DNA of 64,000 nt, taken from contig NZ_FOKW01000002.1 of the NCBI RefSeq assembly GCF_900112205.1, positions 434,001-498,000 on the forward strand. The letters are read 5' to 3'. This DNA comes from Natronobacterium haloterrestre (GTDB lineage: Archaea; Halobacteriota; Halobacteria; Halobacteriales; Natrialbaceae). How positions within the stretch are numbered: the first letter of the stretch is position 1; every line of letters starts with the position of its first letter. The notes below the pieces were generated by a model. That model was not told where the DNA came from. It made no database searches and worked only from the letters and a program-made list of their open reading frames with translations. Position numbers and translations under genes: made by a program. Shown one piece after another: positions 1-8,293 of this stretch.

Positions 1-1530
1 CGGCATCCCGATCCCCATGACGATGCAGACACCCATCCCCAGGATCGCGGCGATCAACAGCACGCCGCCCGAGATGTCCATCAGCATCAGGGCGATTTTC
101 GAGGGGACGCCGGTCGTCATCAGGAGGTCGACCACGCCGTTGACCGCGGCGAGGATGATCGCGATCGGCGCGAGGATCACCGCCCCACGCCGGAAGCCGC
201 CGATCGTGTTGCCGATTTCCCCGATCAGCGTGTCGACGACCGCGTGACGACGTACCGGTCTGAGCGGCGACCGGAGGCCGCTTTCCCACGACTCGCCGAG
301 CTCGACGTGGCTCGGGCGCTTGCCGGTGGCAGTCGCGTAGACCGACTGGAGTACGGGCGTCGTGATACCGAGCGTGACCATCACGGCGACGGTCCAGAGG
401 GCGGCCGTCGGAACCGTCCACTGGTAGACTCCCAGAGTGACGATCAACACGACGAACGGCACTCCGAAGCGGGTCCCTTCGACGATCTTGTCCGCTCGAG
501 TCAATTCCTCGTCGAAGAAGTCCTCGAAGTGCATCTCCTGGCTGCTGACCTCCTTGATCGAGGTGTAGTGGACGGCTACGATGATGCTCAGGACGAGGAT
601 CGCGGCGGGCAACAGCCCCGCGATAATGATGTTGATGTACTCCGTCTGGAGGAACGAGGCCATGACGAACGCCGAGGCACCCATGACCGGCGGGAGCACC
701 TGGCCGGACGTCGAAGCAGTGCCTTCGATCGCGGCCGCGGTCCGCGGTCGGAGGCCGCTGTCCATCATCGTCGGGATGGTGAACGAGCCGGTCATGCCGG
801 CGTTGGCGGCGTAACTCCCGTTGATCGAGCCGATGATCGCGCTCGACAGCACCGCAGTCTGGGCGACGCCGGACTCGATGTACCTCGCGCTGACGATCGC
901 CAGCCGGAGGATGAGATCGAACGCGCCGTAGGCGAACAGGAGCCCCGCATACAGCAGGAACGGCGCGATCCACGCCGCCGTCAGCCCGGTCAGCGAGCCG
1001 TAGAAGCCGGCCAGGTCGGTGATCAGCATCTGCAACATGTAGTTGGTCCCGATCCCCGCGTGGCTGAAGATCCCGGGAACCATGAAGCCGTACAGCGCGT
1101 ACAGCATCGCGCCGCCGACGAGTGCGAGGAACACCTTGCCGTAGGAGCGCCAGGTGAGATAGAGGATCACCGCGACGACCATCCACGCCAGGTGATACTC
1201 GTGCTCGAGGGCCCAGCCCTGGCGCTGGATGTACATATCCTCGAAGTTCGCGAAGATGTAGACGGTCGCGACGGCCATTACCACCCCACAGGCGGCCAAC
1301 AGGAGGAGGTCGACGTAATCCTCCGCTGCCATCGACTCGACGGCCTCGTTGAGCAGATAGACGATGAGGATCCCGCCGAGAAACAGGATCGCGTACTGCG
1401 TTCGTCCGACCCAGCGCGTGGAGGCCCAGACGAGGACGAGCGCCCACAGCAACAGCGCTCCCACGGTCACGGCGTTGTCGAGTAACCGCGTTCTAAATCC
1501 TTGCAAATCGGTTGCCGATCGTGTACTCAT
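1..1530 (-). CDS. TRAP transporter fused permease (4TM/12TM), C-terminus beyond window
   Basis: Translating the minus strand from the ATG at 1530 gives 510 codons open to the window edge, so the C-terminus is missing. The product is a polytopic membrane protein with the features of TRAP permeases in which small and large subunits are fused. It has an N-terminal helix block, then a DctM-like core with the motif SINGSYAANAGMTGSFTIP and a following STSGQVLPPVMGASAFVMA segment. It would import an organic acid using a cation gradient together with the TAXI binding protein encoded 49 bp upstream (1580-2629), with which it forms an operon. Full-length family members are about 620-680 residues, so roughly 110-170 residues lie outside. 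The substrate cannot be read from the sequence; neighbouring genes suggest a hydroxy or sugar acid. Confidence 0.9.
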   Translation of the reverse strand, partial: MSTRSATDLQGFRTRLLDNAVTVGALLLWALVLVWASTRWVGRTQYAILFLGGILIVYLLNEAVESMAAEDYVDLLLLAACGVVMAVATVYIFANFEDMYIQRQGWALEHEYHLAWMVVAVILYLTWRSYGKVFLALVGGAMLYALYGFMVPGIFSHAGIGTNYMLQMLITDLAGFYGSLTGLTAAWIAPFLLYAGLLFAYGAFDLILRLAIVSARYIESGVAQTAVLSSAIIGSINGSYAANAGMTGSFTIPTMMDSGLRPRTAAAIEGTASTSGQVLPPVMGASAFVMASFLQTEYINIIIAGLLPAAILVLSIIVAVHYTSIKEVSSQEMHFEDFFDEELTRADKIVEGTRFGVPFVVLIVTLGVYQWTVPTAALWTVAVMVTLGITTPVLQSVYATATGKRPSHVELGESWESGLRSPLRPVRRHAVVDTLIGEIGNTIGGFRRGAVILAPIAIILAAVNGVVDLLMTTGVPSKIALMLMDISGGVLLIAAILGMGVCIVMGIGMP

Positions 1531-1579
1531 TTTTTAACTCCGTAGATATCTCTAAAAACCCGCGTCGGGGTTCGGTTCG

Positions 1580-2629
1580 TTAGTTGTACTCGCCCGCTTC
1601 GTCGGGGTCACCGATGACCCAGTCGTCGTTCCAGGCACCCTCGTCCTGGTAGTACTCGGCTGCGCCGGGGTGGAACGGGTAATCCGCGATCGCCGAGGAC
1701 GTGAGATCCTCGAGCGTGTCGGGTGTGAACCGCGGTTCGGCGTCGCGAACGGTGTCGCCGTGTTCGTGGGCGATTCTGGTGAGTTCGTAGACGTCGTCCT
1801 TGGGGGCGTCGTGGTGGAACGTGAACGTGACCTCGAGGTCCCAGGCGACGATTCCGTCGGTGCCGATGTCCTGCTGCCAGCCGAAGTCGTCGCCGACGTC
1901 GTCGTACTCGGTGTAGCCCGCACCGCCGTACTCCTGGATGGCCTCGACGAGTTCGTCGGTATGCTCGACGTACCGGACGTCGGTACGGGCGTCGTACTCG
2001 ACGACCCAGCCCGTGTTCCCGACGCCGGGCGTCCCGTAGGCGATCGCCGCGTCGATTTCCCCCTCCTCCATCAGGCCCGGTGCGTCGCCGACTTCGGCGT
2101 CGACGATGTCCATCTCCTCGTAGACGTCCTCGACCTGGGGCATCGACCAGACGTCGAGCGTCGTCGCACGGGTGGAGAAGCCGGGTTCGGCCGGATAGAC
2201 GCTCGCACCGGCGAGGTCGTCGAACGTCTCGATGTCCGTGTCCTCGCGGGCGACGATGTAGATACTGTACGGGAACCCGAGGAAGCCCTGCCACGGGAGC
2301 GTATCGATCGGGTCGTCGGCGAACATGTCTTCGCCGTTCATCGCCTTGGCCATCGTGTTGGTATCGACGATCCCGCCGTCCATCTCGCCCGCGTCCAGGC
2401 GACGAGCGGTTCCGACGTAGCCTGGACTCTCGATCGTGGAGTACTCGACGTCCTCGCTGTGTTCGGAGACGGCCTGTTCGAACGCGAGGCCGACGTCCAT
2501 CGTTCCGCCCGTGGAGGTGCCCATACGGAACGGGCCCTCTTCGTTGCCAGTACATCCCGCCAACCCGAGCGCCCCGAGGGCTGCACCGCTCTGGAGCACA
2601 CGGCGTCGGCTGATGTTATCAGCAGCCAT
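1580..2629 (-). CDS. TAXI-family TRAP transporter solute-binding lipoprotein
   Basis: This 349-residue protein starts with a twin-arginine signal (SRRRVLQSGAALGALGLAGC) ending in a lipobox Cys, so it is probably exported by Tat and lipid-anchored outside the membrane. The mature part has the TAXI hallmark near its start (MGTSTGGTMDVGLAFEQAV) and the NTNTMAKAMNG and PAEPGFSTRATTL segments that line the ligand cleft. It delivers the ligand to the fused TRAP permease directly downstream. Its own promoter (TATA about 2655-2663) lies 26-34 bases ahead of the ATG, implying an almost leaderless transcript separate from the CoA-transferase gene upstream. The assignment as TAXI rather than DctP type is firm; the ligand is unknown. 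Confidence 0.92.
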   Translation of the reverse strand: MAADNISRRRVLQSGAALGALGLAGCTGNEEGPFRMGTSTGGTMDVGLAFEQAVSEHSEDVEYSTIESPGYVGTARRLDAGEMDGGIVDTNTMAKAMNGEDMFADDPIDTLPWQGFLGFPYSIYIVAREDTDIETFDDLAGASVYPAEPGFSTRATTLDVWSMPQVEDVYEEMDIVDAEVGDAPGLMEEGEIDAAIAYGTPGVGNTGWVVEYDARTDVRYVEHTDELVEAIQEYGGAGYTEYDDVGDDFGWQQDIGTDGIVAWDLEVTFTFHHDAPKDDVYELTRIAHEHGDTVRDAEPRFTPDTLEDLTSSAIADYPFHPGAAEYYQDEGAWNDDWVIGDPDEAGEYN

Positions 2630-2651
2630 GGTAGACTCACCAATGAACTTT

Positions 2652-2664
2652 TACTATATATACT
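2652..2664 (-). promoter_or_regulatory. TATA box of the TAXI-TRAP operon
   Basis: On the minus strand AGTATATATAGTAAAA lies about 30 bases ahead of the ATG at 2629, in a locally AT-rich patch. The spacing predicts a transcription start at or within a few bases of the start codon, as is common for haloarchaeal leaderless genes. Further upstream (2743-2750) TTCCGTTC matches one arm plus flank of the proposed IclR operator, but only as a half-site. Confidence 0.7.
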
Positions 2665-2857
2665 CTTTGGAGATGATGAATATCAGGTGAATGAACTTAC
2701 TCGTGTGAGGGTTTCGGACGTGTATTCGGTGGTATCGGTGATTTCCGTTCGACACTCAAAATCCCGTTCGTGAGTCTTACCTTATACGTTCGCTCTCCCC
2801 GCGGTATCGGGTTCCCCCACCAGCGAATTCACCGTTCCCGTCCCGACCCCGCGACGC

Positions 2858-4048
2858 TCACTCGCCCTCGAGAACCCGCAAGAGAGCGTCCTCGGGCAGT
2901 ACTTCCCCGAGGACGTCCTCGGTGTGTTCCCCGAGGCGGGGCGGTTCGTGGCCCGACCGCGTCCCGGCGGCGGAGAAGTCGATCGGGCAAACCGGGAACG
3001 GCAACTCGACGCCGTCGATCGTGAGGTCCTCGAGCGTGCCGCTCTCCCGGAGGTGCTCGTCCTCGAAGACCTCGACCGTGTCCTGGACGGGCGCGCCCGG
3101 GATTCCGTGTTCGCGGAACAGGTCGAACCACTCCTCGTTCGTCCGTCGCTCGAGGATCGGCACGAGTTCGCCCGCCAGCGCGTCCCGGTTGGCGACCCGG
3201 TCGTCGTTCCGGGCGAAGCGTTCGTCGTCGGCGAGGTCGGGTCGATCGATGGCCTCGCAGAAGCCTTGCCAGGTGTCCTCGCTCCCGATGGCGACGGCGA
3301 ACCAGCCGTCGGCGGTTTCGAACGCGCGATACGGGGCGAGCGAGGGGTGGACGGTCCCCTGCCGGGGATAGGGCTCCTCGGTGACGAACGTCCGCCCGGC
3401 GCGTTCGGTGAGCCAGGAGACCAGCCCCTCGAACATCGGCACGTCGATGTACTGCCCTTCGTCGGCGTACAGCGCCGTCGTGATCCCGATGACGGCGTAC
3501 ATCCCGGCGCAGATGTCCCCGATGGGGATCCCCGGCCGGGCCGGCGGGCCGTCGGCCTGCCCGGTGATACTCATGCTGCCGCCCAGTGCCTGGACGACCA
3601 TGTCGAACGCCGGCAGGTCGCGGTAGGGTCCCTCGAGGAATCCGGAGATCGAACAGTAGACGAGGTCCTCGTTGACCGCCCGGAGGTCCTCGTCCCCCAG
3701 CCCCCACTTCTCCATCGTTCCGGGGCGGTAGTTCTCGACGAGTACGTCTGCGGTCTCGACCAGCCTCTCGAGCGCGGCGGCCCCGTCCTCGGTGGACATG
3801 TCGAGTTCGACGCTGCGTTTGCCGCGGTTCAGCGACGCGAAGTAGGCGGTAAGCCCCGAGTCGCCGATCTCGGGGCCGACGCTCCGGGTGATGTCGCCCC
3901 GGTCCGGTCGCTCGATCTTGACGATCTCGGCGCCGAGGTCGGCGAGCAACTGCGTCGCGAACGGGCCGGAGAGCATCTGCGTGCAGTCGATCACCCGGAC
4001 GCCCGAGAGCGGCGTCGAGGCGGCGGCAGTCGATCCGGTCGGTGTCAT
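2858..4048 (-). CDS. CaiB/BaiF (family III) CoA-transferase
   Basis: This 396-residue protein is a full-length family III acyl-CoA transferase, which moves CoA between carboxylic acids. It shows the N-terminal LSGVRVIDCTQMLSGPFATQLLADLGAEIVKIE segment (shown here in outline; residues about 14-46), the RGKRSVELDM motif, VENYRPGTMEKWGLG, and the segment AFDMVVQALGGSMSITG that carries a conserved Asp typical of the active site. It is on the same strand as the TAXI-TRAP genes (228 bp from their start) and the enolase-superfamily genes, so it may activate the imported acid or a breakdown product. The donor and acceptor acids cannot be told from the sequence. The start at 4048 puts the conserved N-terminus at a usual distance. 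Confidence 0.9.
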   Translation of the reverse strand: MTPTGSTAAASTPLSGVRVIDCTQMLSGPFATQLLADLGAEIVKIERPDRGDITRSVGPEIGDSGLTAYFASLNRGKRSVELDMSTEDGAAALERLVETADVLVENYRPGTMEKWGLGDEDLRAVNEDLVYCSISGFLEGPYRDLPAFDMVVQALGGSMSITGQADGPPARPGIPIGDICAGMYAVIGITTALYADEGQYIDVPMFEGLVSWLTERAGRTFVTEEPYPRQGTVHPSLAPYRAFETADGWFAVAIGSEDTWQGFCEAIDRPDLADDERFARNDDRVANRDALAGELVPILERRTNEEWFDLFREHGIPGAPVQDTVEVFEDEHLRESGTLEDLTIDGVELPFPVCPIDFSAAGTRSGHEPPRLGEHTEDVLGEVLPEDALLRVLEGE

Positions 4049-4130
4049 CGTACGGGCACTCTCGGCTGCGGGAACCTAAAACCGCTAGTCGAGGATGGTC
4101 ACAAACCGCACTCGAGAGCTGTCCGCCCGG

Positions 4131-4325
4131 TTACAGGTACAGGACGAACCAGTACGCCGTCATCGCGAAAAGGGCTACGGCGAGTACCGCTTCGGCCGCC
4201 TTGACGACCCGTGGCGTGTACGCCCCGACGGTTCCCGCTGCTCGATTGTACCGCTGGTGGACGCGCTCGAGCGTCTCGATGAGTCGCCGTCCGAACGTTC
4301 GTTCTTCCGAGGACATACGTGACAT
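4131..4325 (-). CDS. Small single-helix membrane protein, unknown function
   Basis: This 64-residue ORF has a charged N-terminal half and one strong C-terminal transmembrane helix (about residues 44-63, AEAVLAVALFAMTAYWFVLY). It starts with ATG at 4325, with an AT-rich stretch (CTATTTAACG on the minus strand) about 20 bases upstream, and lies 82 bp ahead of the CoA-transferase on the same strand. I do not recognise the family. Coding is supported by helix architecture, an acidic/basic balance like haloarchaeal small membrane proteins, and its fit between two same-strand genes. An internal ATG at 4316 is an alternative start. Confidence 0.6.
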   Translation of the reverse strand: MSRMSSEERTFGRRLIETLERVHQRYNRAAGTVGAYTPRVVKAAEAVLAVALFAMTAYWFVLYL

Positions 4326-4471
4326 ATCGTGGCAAGGTCGTTAAATAGCTTCGTCTTCTCGAGTCCGGTCGCGTTCGCTCGGTCGACGACCTCGAGCACT
4401 ACGTAGCGCCGGTGGTCGGCCGAATCACGGCGCTATCGGGACTGGCGGTGCCGGAGACGAAGGAACGGATA

Positions 4472-5689
4472 TCAGAACCCGGACGTTCCCTCGAGTCGGT
4501 GCTCTTCGGCGACGCTCTCGTCGAGTTCGACCCCGATGCCCGGCTGCTCGGGGACCTCGATGTAGCCGTCCTGGATCAGCGGTTCGTCGCGCTCGACCAG
4601 GTCGTCCCACCAGTCGACCTCGAGCGCGTGGTACTCGAGGACGTCGAAGTTCGGGATGGCGGCTCCCAGATGGACGCAGGCCATCGTCCCGATCGGGCTA
4701 CAGACGTTGTGCGGCGAGATCGGCATGTAGTTCTCCTCGGCGCGGTCGGCGATGCGCATCGTCTCCTTGAGACCGCCGACGGTCGTCGGATCGGGGGTGA
4801 CGATGTCGACGCCGTGGTCGTAGATCAGGTCGGAGAGTTCGTGGACGCGGAACCGGTTCTCGCCGGTGGCGACGGGCGTCTTCGTCGCCGAGGTGACCTC
4901 CTTCTGGGCGTCCATATTCTCCGGGGGGATCAGATCCTCGAGCCACATCAGGTCGTACTCCCGGAGTTCGTGGGCCAGGCGCTTCGCGCTCTCGACGGTG
5001 TAGTCCCAGTGGCAGTCGAACGCGAGGTCGACGTCGTAGCCGATTTCGTCGCGAACCGCTTCGACGATCTCGCGTTTGTACCGGACGGCCTCGTTGCTCA
5101 GCCGACCGTTGAACGGGTCGGGGTCGTTGTCCATCTCGAGGTCGAGGTCGAACTTGAGCGCGGTAAAGCCCATGTCGACGACGCGACGGGCTTCGTTGGC
5201 GTAGGCCTCGGGCGAGTAGGCCTCGGCGTCGGCGTACTCGGTATACCCGTCGTCGACGGCGTAGGCCTCGCCGGCGTGGCAGTCGCAGTAGATGCGGACC
5301 TCGTCGCGGAACTTGCCACCTAGCAACTGGTAGACGGGGACGTCGAGGATCTTCCCGGCGGCGTCCCAGAGCGCGATCTCGATGCCGGAGGCGGCGGTAA
5401 CGACCTTGCCGGTCGTCCCGCCGTGGCCGGACATCTCCTGGATGATCCGGCGGAACAGGCGTTCGACGTCTAGCGGGTTCTCGCCGATCAGGAAACGCTC
5501 GGTGTACTCGACGAGTTCGGGGACACCGCCGCCCCGGTAGGACTCGCCGATCCCGGTGACGCCGGCGTCCGTCTCGATCTTGATCAGGTTCCACTCGAAG
5601 TTCCCGTCGACCACGCAGGTCTCGATGTCGGTTATTTCGACGTCTCGATGCTCGCCTCGGTTCGTGATCTGGTTGGAGAAGTCCTTCAT
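4472..5689 (-). CDS. Enolase-superfamily dehydratase (MR/MLE type), copy 2
   Basis: Of the longer open frame, the ATG at 5689 (MKDFSNQITNRG) is the sensible start: 405 residues, beginning 28 bp after the first MR/MLE gene stops. Metal-ligand segments are visible: LAFDCHWDY, MWLEDLIPPEN and VATGENRF. The C-terminal base region has TPDPTTVGG and SPHNVCSP (His-Asp dyad). The KFDLD segment and the His after the first metal Asp are like sugar-acid dehydratases (galactonate, gluconate or mannonate type) rather than muconate cycloisomerases. The enzyme probably removes water from an aldonate to give a 2-keto-3-deoxy acid. It belongs to the minus-strand catabolic set. Exact substrate and stereochemistry are not readable. 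Confidence 0.87.
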   Translation of the reverse strand: MKDFSNQITNRGEHRDVEITDIETCVVDGNFEWNLIKIETDAGVTGIGESYRGGGVPELVEYTERFLIGENPLDVERLFRRIIQEMSGHGGTTGKVVTAASGIEIALWDAAGKILDVPVYQLLGGKFRDEVRIYCDCHAGEAYAVDDGYTEYADAEAYSPEAYANEARRVVDMGFTALKFDLDLEMDNDPDPFNGRLSNEAVRYKREIVEAVRDEIGYDVDLAFDCHWDYTVESAKRLAHELREYDLMWLEDLIPPENMDAQKEVTSATKTPVATGENRFRVHELSDLIYDHGVDIVTPDPTTVGGLKETMRIADRAEENYMPISPHNVCSPIGTMACVHLGAAIPNFDVLEYHALEVDWWDDLVERDEPLIQDGYIEVPEQPGIGVELDESVAEEHRLEGTSGF

Positions 5690-5717
5690 GATTGTGTGGG
5701 TGGTAGTTTCGTGCCCG

Positions 5718-6830
5718 TTAGTTCTCGATCGCGAACTCCTGTACCGCGTCCTCGTCCAGTTCGACGCCGTGGCCCGGCTCGTCGGGCAGCGGAATCCGGC
5801 CGTCGTCGCCCGGCACGAGCGGATCCGCGACGACGTCGTCGAAGACCTTGACGTCCATATCGCGGTAGAAGTACTCGACCCAGAGGGCGTTCTCGATCGA
5901 GCCCACCAGCGACGCGTGGAGGTTCCAGTTGTAGTGCGGTGCGATCTGGACGTCCAGCGCGGCCGCGTGGTGGGCGATCTTGAGCCACTCCGTAATCCCG
6001 CCACAGACGGTCGCGTCCGGCTGCAAAACCGTCGCCGCCCCGTCGCTGTAGAGCCGCTCGAAGTCGTAGCGCGGCCCCTCGAGTTCGCCGGTCGCGACCG
6101 GGTACGGGATGGCCTCGTTGACCTCGCGCATCGCCTCGACGCTGTCGATCATGACGGGTTCCTCGATGAAGTACGGGTCGTAGGGTTCGAACGCGCGACA
6201 GGCTCTGATCGCCTCGGTCCCGCTGTCCCACGCGCCGTTGGCGTCGAGCAGCAGGGTACGCTCGTCCCCGATCTCGTCGCGGACGGCGGCGACGCGCTCG
6301 ACCTCCTCCTCGACCGGCAGTCGGCCGACCTTCATCTTGACCACGTCGTGGCCTTCCTCGAGGTAGCGACTCATCTCGCCCCGCAGGGCCTCGTGGCCCT
6401 TGTCGTCGCGGTAGTAGCCCCCGCTCGCGTAGGCCGGGACCTCCTCGGCGTAGCCGCCGAGCAACTTGTACAGCGGCTGGTCGGCGGCTTTCGCCTTGAG
6501 GTCCCACAGCGCGATATCGACGGACGAAATCGCCCGCAGGAGTAGGCCGGAGCGGCCGATCTGGACCGTTCCGTCGAACATCTCGCGCCACAGCCGTTCG
6601 GTGTCGCGGGGGTCTTCGCCGACGAGCATCGGCTCGAGCAGCGACTCGACGGCCTCGGAGATCAACTCCGCGCCCTCGTAGCCCAGCGAGTAGCCGACAC
6701 CCTCGTGCCCGTCCGACGTTCGGACGTAGGTGATCGCGTGATCGCGGTACGTCAGGGTTCGGTTCGAGAACGAGACCGGTTCCTCCAGGGGAATCGCTAT
6801 CGGCACGCTCTCGATGGCTGTGATCTCCAC
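5718..6830 (-). CDS. Enolase-superfamily enzyme (MR/MLE type), copy 1
   Basis: This 370-residue mandelate racemase/muconate lactonizing enzyme-like protein starts at a GTG (6830). It carries the KxK motif (VVKMKVG), metal ligands in LLLDANGAW, YFIEEPV and ATGELEG, and a His-Asp pair in LQPDATVCGG and APHYNWNLH. This is the classic mandelate-racemase active-site set, which in this subgroup often serves acid-sugar dehydration or epimerisation. A T-rich minus-strand element (CCTTTTTACTG, about 6852-6860) is placed for a leaderless GTG transcript. The gene is divergent from the LarA-like gene and 28 bp ahead of a second MR/MLE gene whose active-site segments differ, so the pair are not simple duplicates. 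Confidence 0.88.
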   Translation of the reverse strand: MEITAIESVPIAIPLEEPVSFSNRTLTYRDHAITYVRTSDGHEGVGYSLGYEGAELISEAVESLLEPMLVGEDPRDTERLWREMFDGTVQIGRSGLLLRAISSVDIALWDLKAKAADQPLYKLLGGYAEEVPAYASGGYYRDDKGHEALRGEMSRYLEEGHDVVKMKVGRLPVEEEVERVAAVRDEIGDERTLLLDANGAWDSGTEAIRACRAFEPYDPYFIEEPVMIDSVEAMREVNEAIPYPVATGELEGPRYDFERLYSDGAATVLQPDATVCGGITEWLKIAHHAAALDVQIAPHYNWNLHASLVGSIENALWVEYFYRDMDVKVFDDVVADPLVPGDDGRIPLPDEPGHGVELDEDAVQEFAIEN

Positions 6831-6891
6831 AGCGCTACCACGACGAACGACAGTAAAAAGGGTTCACTACGGGGCAATATCCCCCGGACGA

Positions 6892-6907
6892 GTCCCCGCC
6901 GGGGGAC
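6892..6907. repeat. GC-rich inverted repeat between divergent catabolic genes
   Basis: GTCCCC and GGGGAC flank a 4-base spacer (GCCG), giving a 16-base perfect-arm palindrome in the 154-bp space between the MR/MLE gene (starting 6830) and the LarA-like gene (starting 6985). It may be an operator; GC richness makes chance more likely than for the AT-rich palindrome at 6952-6968. Confidence 0.35.
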
Positions 6908-6951
6908 CGCTGTCCGGTGGCCGGTGAGTCGAGACGATCCCTGGAACGCGA

Positions 6952-6968
6952 CCCTATATATGATAGGG
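6952..6968 (+). promoter_or_regulatory. Palindromic TATA/operator ahead of the LarA-like gene
   Basis: CCCTAT and ATAGGG are perfect 6-base arms around ATATG, and the TATA box (TATATATGA) lies inside this 17-base palindrome. Its centre is 25 bases before the ATG at 6985, which predicts a leaderless mRNA. A regulator bound here would directly block TBP/TFB. Which regulator is unknown; the site does not resemble the IclR-linked palindromes at 9121 and 9428. Confidence 0.6.
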
Positions 6969-6984
6969 CTCGGTACACACGTCC

Positions 6985-8289
6985 ATGCACTTTCCCGACC
7001 GAACCGAGGTCGAGGATCTCATCGGGCCCCAGCCGGCCCCCACGTTCGCGCGCGTCGAGTACGACCCGCCGACCGAAACGCTGGCCGATCCCCTGGCGGA
7101 GACGCGATCCGAACTGGACGCCCTCCCGCTCGAGGAACTCGACGAGGGGGCTACCGTCGCCGTCGGCGTCGGCAGCCGCGGCATCCACATGATCGACGAG
7201 ATCACGGCCGAGGCGGTCGCCGCGCTCGAGGACCGTGGGTTCGAACCGGTGCTGGTCCCGGCGATGGGGAGCCACGGCGGGGCGACCCCCGAGGGGCAAC
7301 TCGAGATCCTCGAAGCGCTCGGTATCACCGAGGAGCGGATGGGCGCGCCGATCGAGGCGACGATGGACGTCGAGCGACTGGACGAGGTCGAGATCGGCGG
7401 GACGGAGACGCCGGTCTACTTCTCGGCGGCCGCGCTCGAGGCCGACGCCGTGCTGGTGATCAACCGGGTCAAGCCCCACACGAACTTCTCTGGACGGCTC
7501 GAGAGCGGGCTCTGCAAGATGCTCACCGTCGGCCTGGGCAAACAGCGTGGCGCGCAGGCGTTCCACTCGACGGCGCTCAAGGAGGGATACGTCCCCACCA
7601 TCGAGTCGTTGACCGAGGTCATCCGCGAGTCGACGCCGCTTCTGGGCGGGATCGCCCTCGTCGAGAACTTCCACGAGGAGATCGGCCACCTCGAGGCGAT
7701 CCCCGCCGACGACCTCGAGGAACGGGAACCCCCACTGCTCGAGCGGGCCTACGACGAGATGGCGACGTTGCCGACCGACGAACTCGACCTGCTGGTCGTC
7801 GACGAGATCGGCAAGGAGATCTCCGGTGCGGGGATGGACACCAACGTCATCGGCCGGTATCGGGTCGTCAACGCGCCGGATCCGGAGACCCCCGAGGTCA
7901 AGCTCATCTACGTCCGTGGACTCACGAAGAAGACGAAGGGCAACGGCAACGGGATCGGACTGGCCGACGTCACTCGCCGGGCGGCAGTCGAGCAACTCGA
8001 CCTGCAGAAGGTGTACGCCAACGCCCTCACGAGCGGCTCGCTCGCCAAGGCGAAGCTCCCGCCGGTCGCGCCCGACGACGAACTCGCCATGCGGGTCGCG
8101 CTGAACGGCCTCGGTGGCTACGACCCCGAAACCGTCCGGATCGCCTGGATCGAAAACACCGAGCAACTCGAGGAGTTCCGGATCTCCGAGGCGTTGCTCG
8201 AGGAACTGGACGACGTCGTCACGGTCCTCGAGCGGGAAGAACTCGTTTACGAGGACGGCACCGCGCGGTTCGAACCGGTCTCGGAGTAG
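6985..8289 (+). CDS. LarA-like nickel-pincer-nucleotide isomerase/racemase (DUF2088)
   Basis: This 434-residue protein has the LarA (lactate racemase) N-terminal fold signature: VAVGVGSRGIHMIDE, the PAMGSHGGATPEGQLEIL segment, and NRVKPHTNFSGRLESGLCKM followed by GLGKQRGAQAFH. His and Lys residues in these segments correspond to those that bind the Ni-pincer cofactor or act in catalysis in LarA, though I aligned them only from memory. It probably racemises or epimerises a 2-hydroxy acid. The LarB/LarC/LarE cofactor-making proteins are not in the window. Divergent to the MR/MLE pair and followed by the IclR regulator, it fits a pathway handling hydroxy acids. Confidence 0.82.
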   Translation: MHFPDRTEVEDLIGPQPAPTFARVEYDPPTETLADPLAETRSELDALPLEELDEGATVAVGVGSRGIHMIDEITAEAVAALEDRGFEPVLVPAMGSHGGATPEGQLEILEALGITEERMGAPIEATMDVERLDEVEIGGTETPVYFSAAALEADAVLVINRVKPHTNFSGRLESGLCKMLTVGLGKQRGAQAFHSTALKEGYVPTIESLTEVIRESTPLLGGIALVENFHEEIGHLEAIPADDLEEREPPLLERAYDEMATLPTDELDLLVVDEIGKEISGAGMDTNVIGRYRVVNAPDPETPEVKLIYVRGLTKKTKGNGNGIGLADVTRRAAVEQLDLQKVYANALTSGSLAKAKLPPVAPDDELAMRVALNGLGGYDPETVRIAWIENTEQLEEFRISEALLEELDDVVTVLEREELVYEDGTARFEPVSE

Positions 8290-8293
8290 TCCG

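Noticed and set aside
244-1485. 413-codon plus-strand open frame
   Set aside because: It is antisense to the TRAP permease gene. The translation is full of Arg/Asp runs without helices or domains, as expected of the shadow of a high-GC gene.
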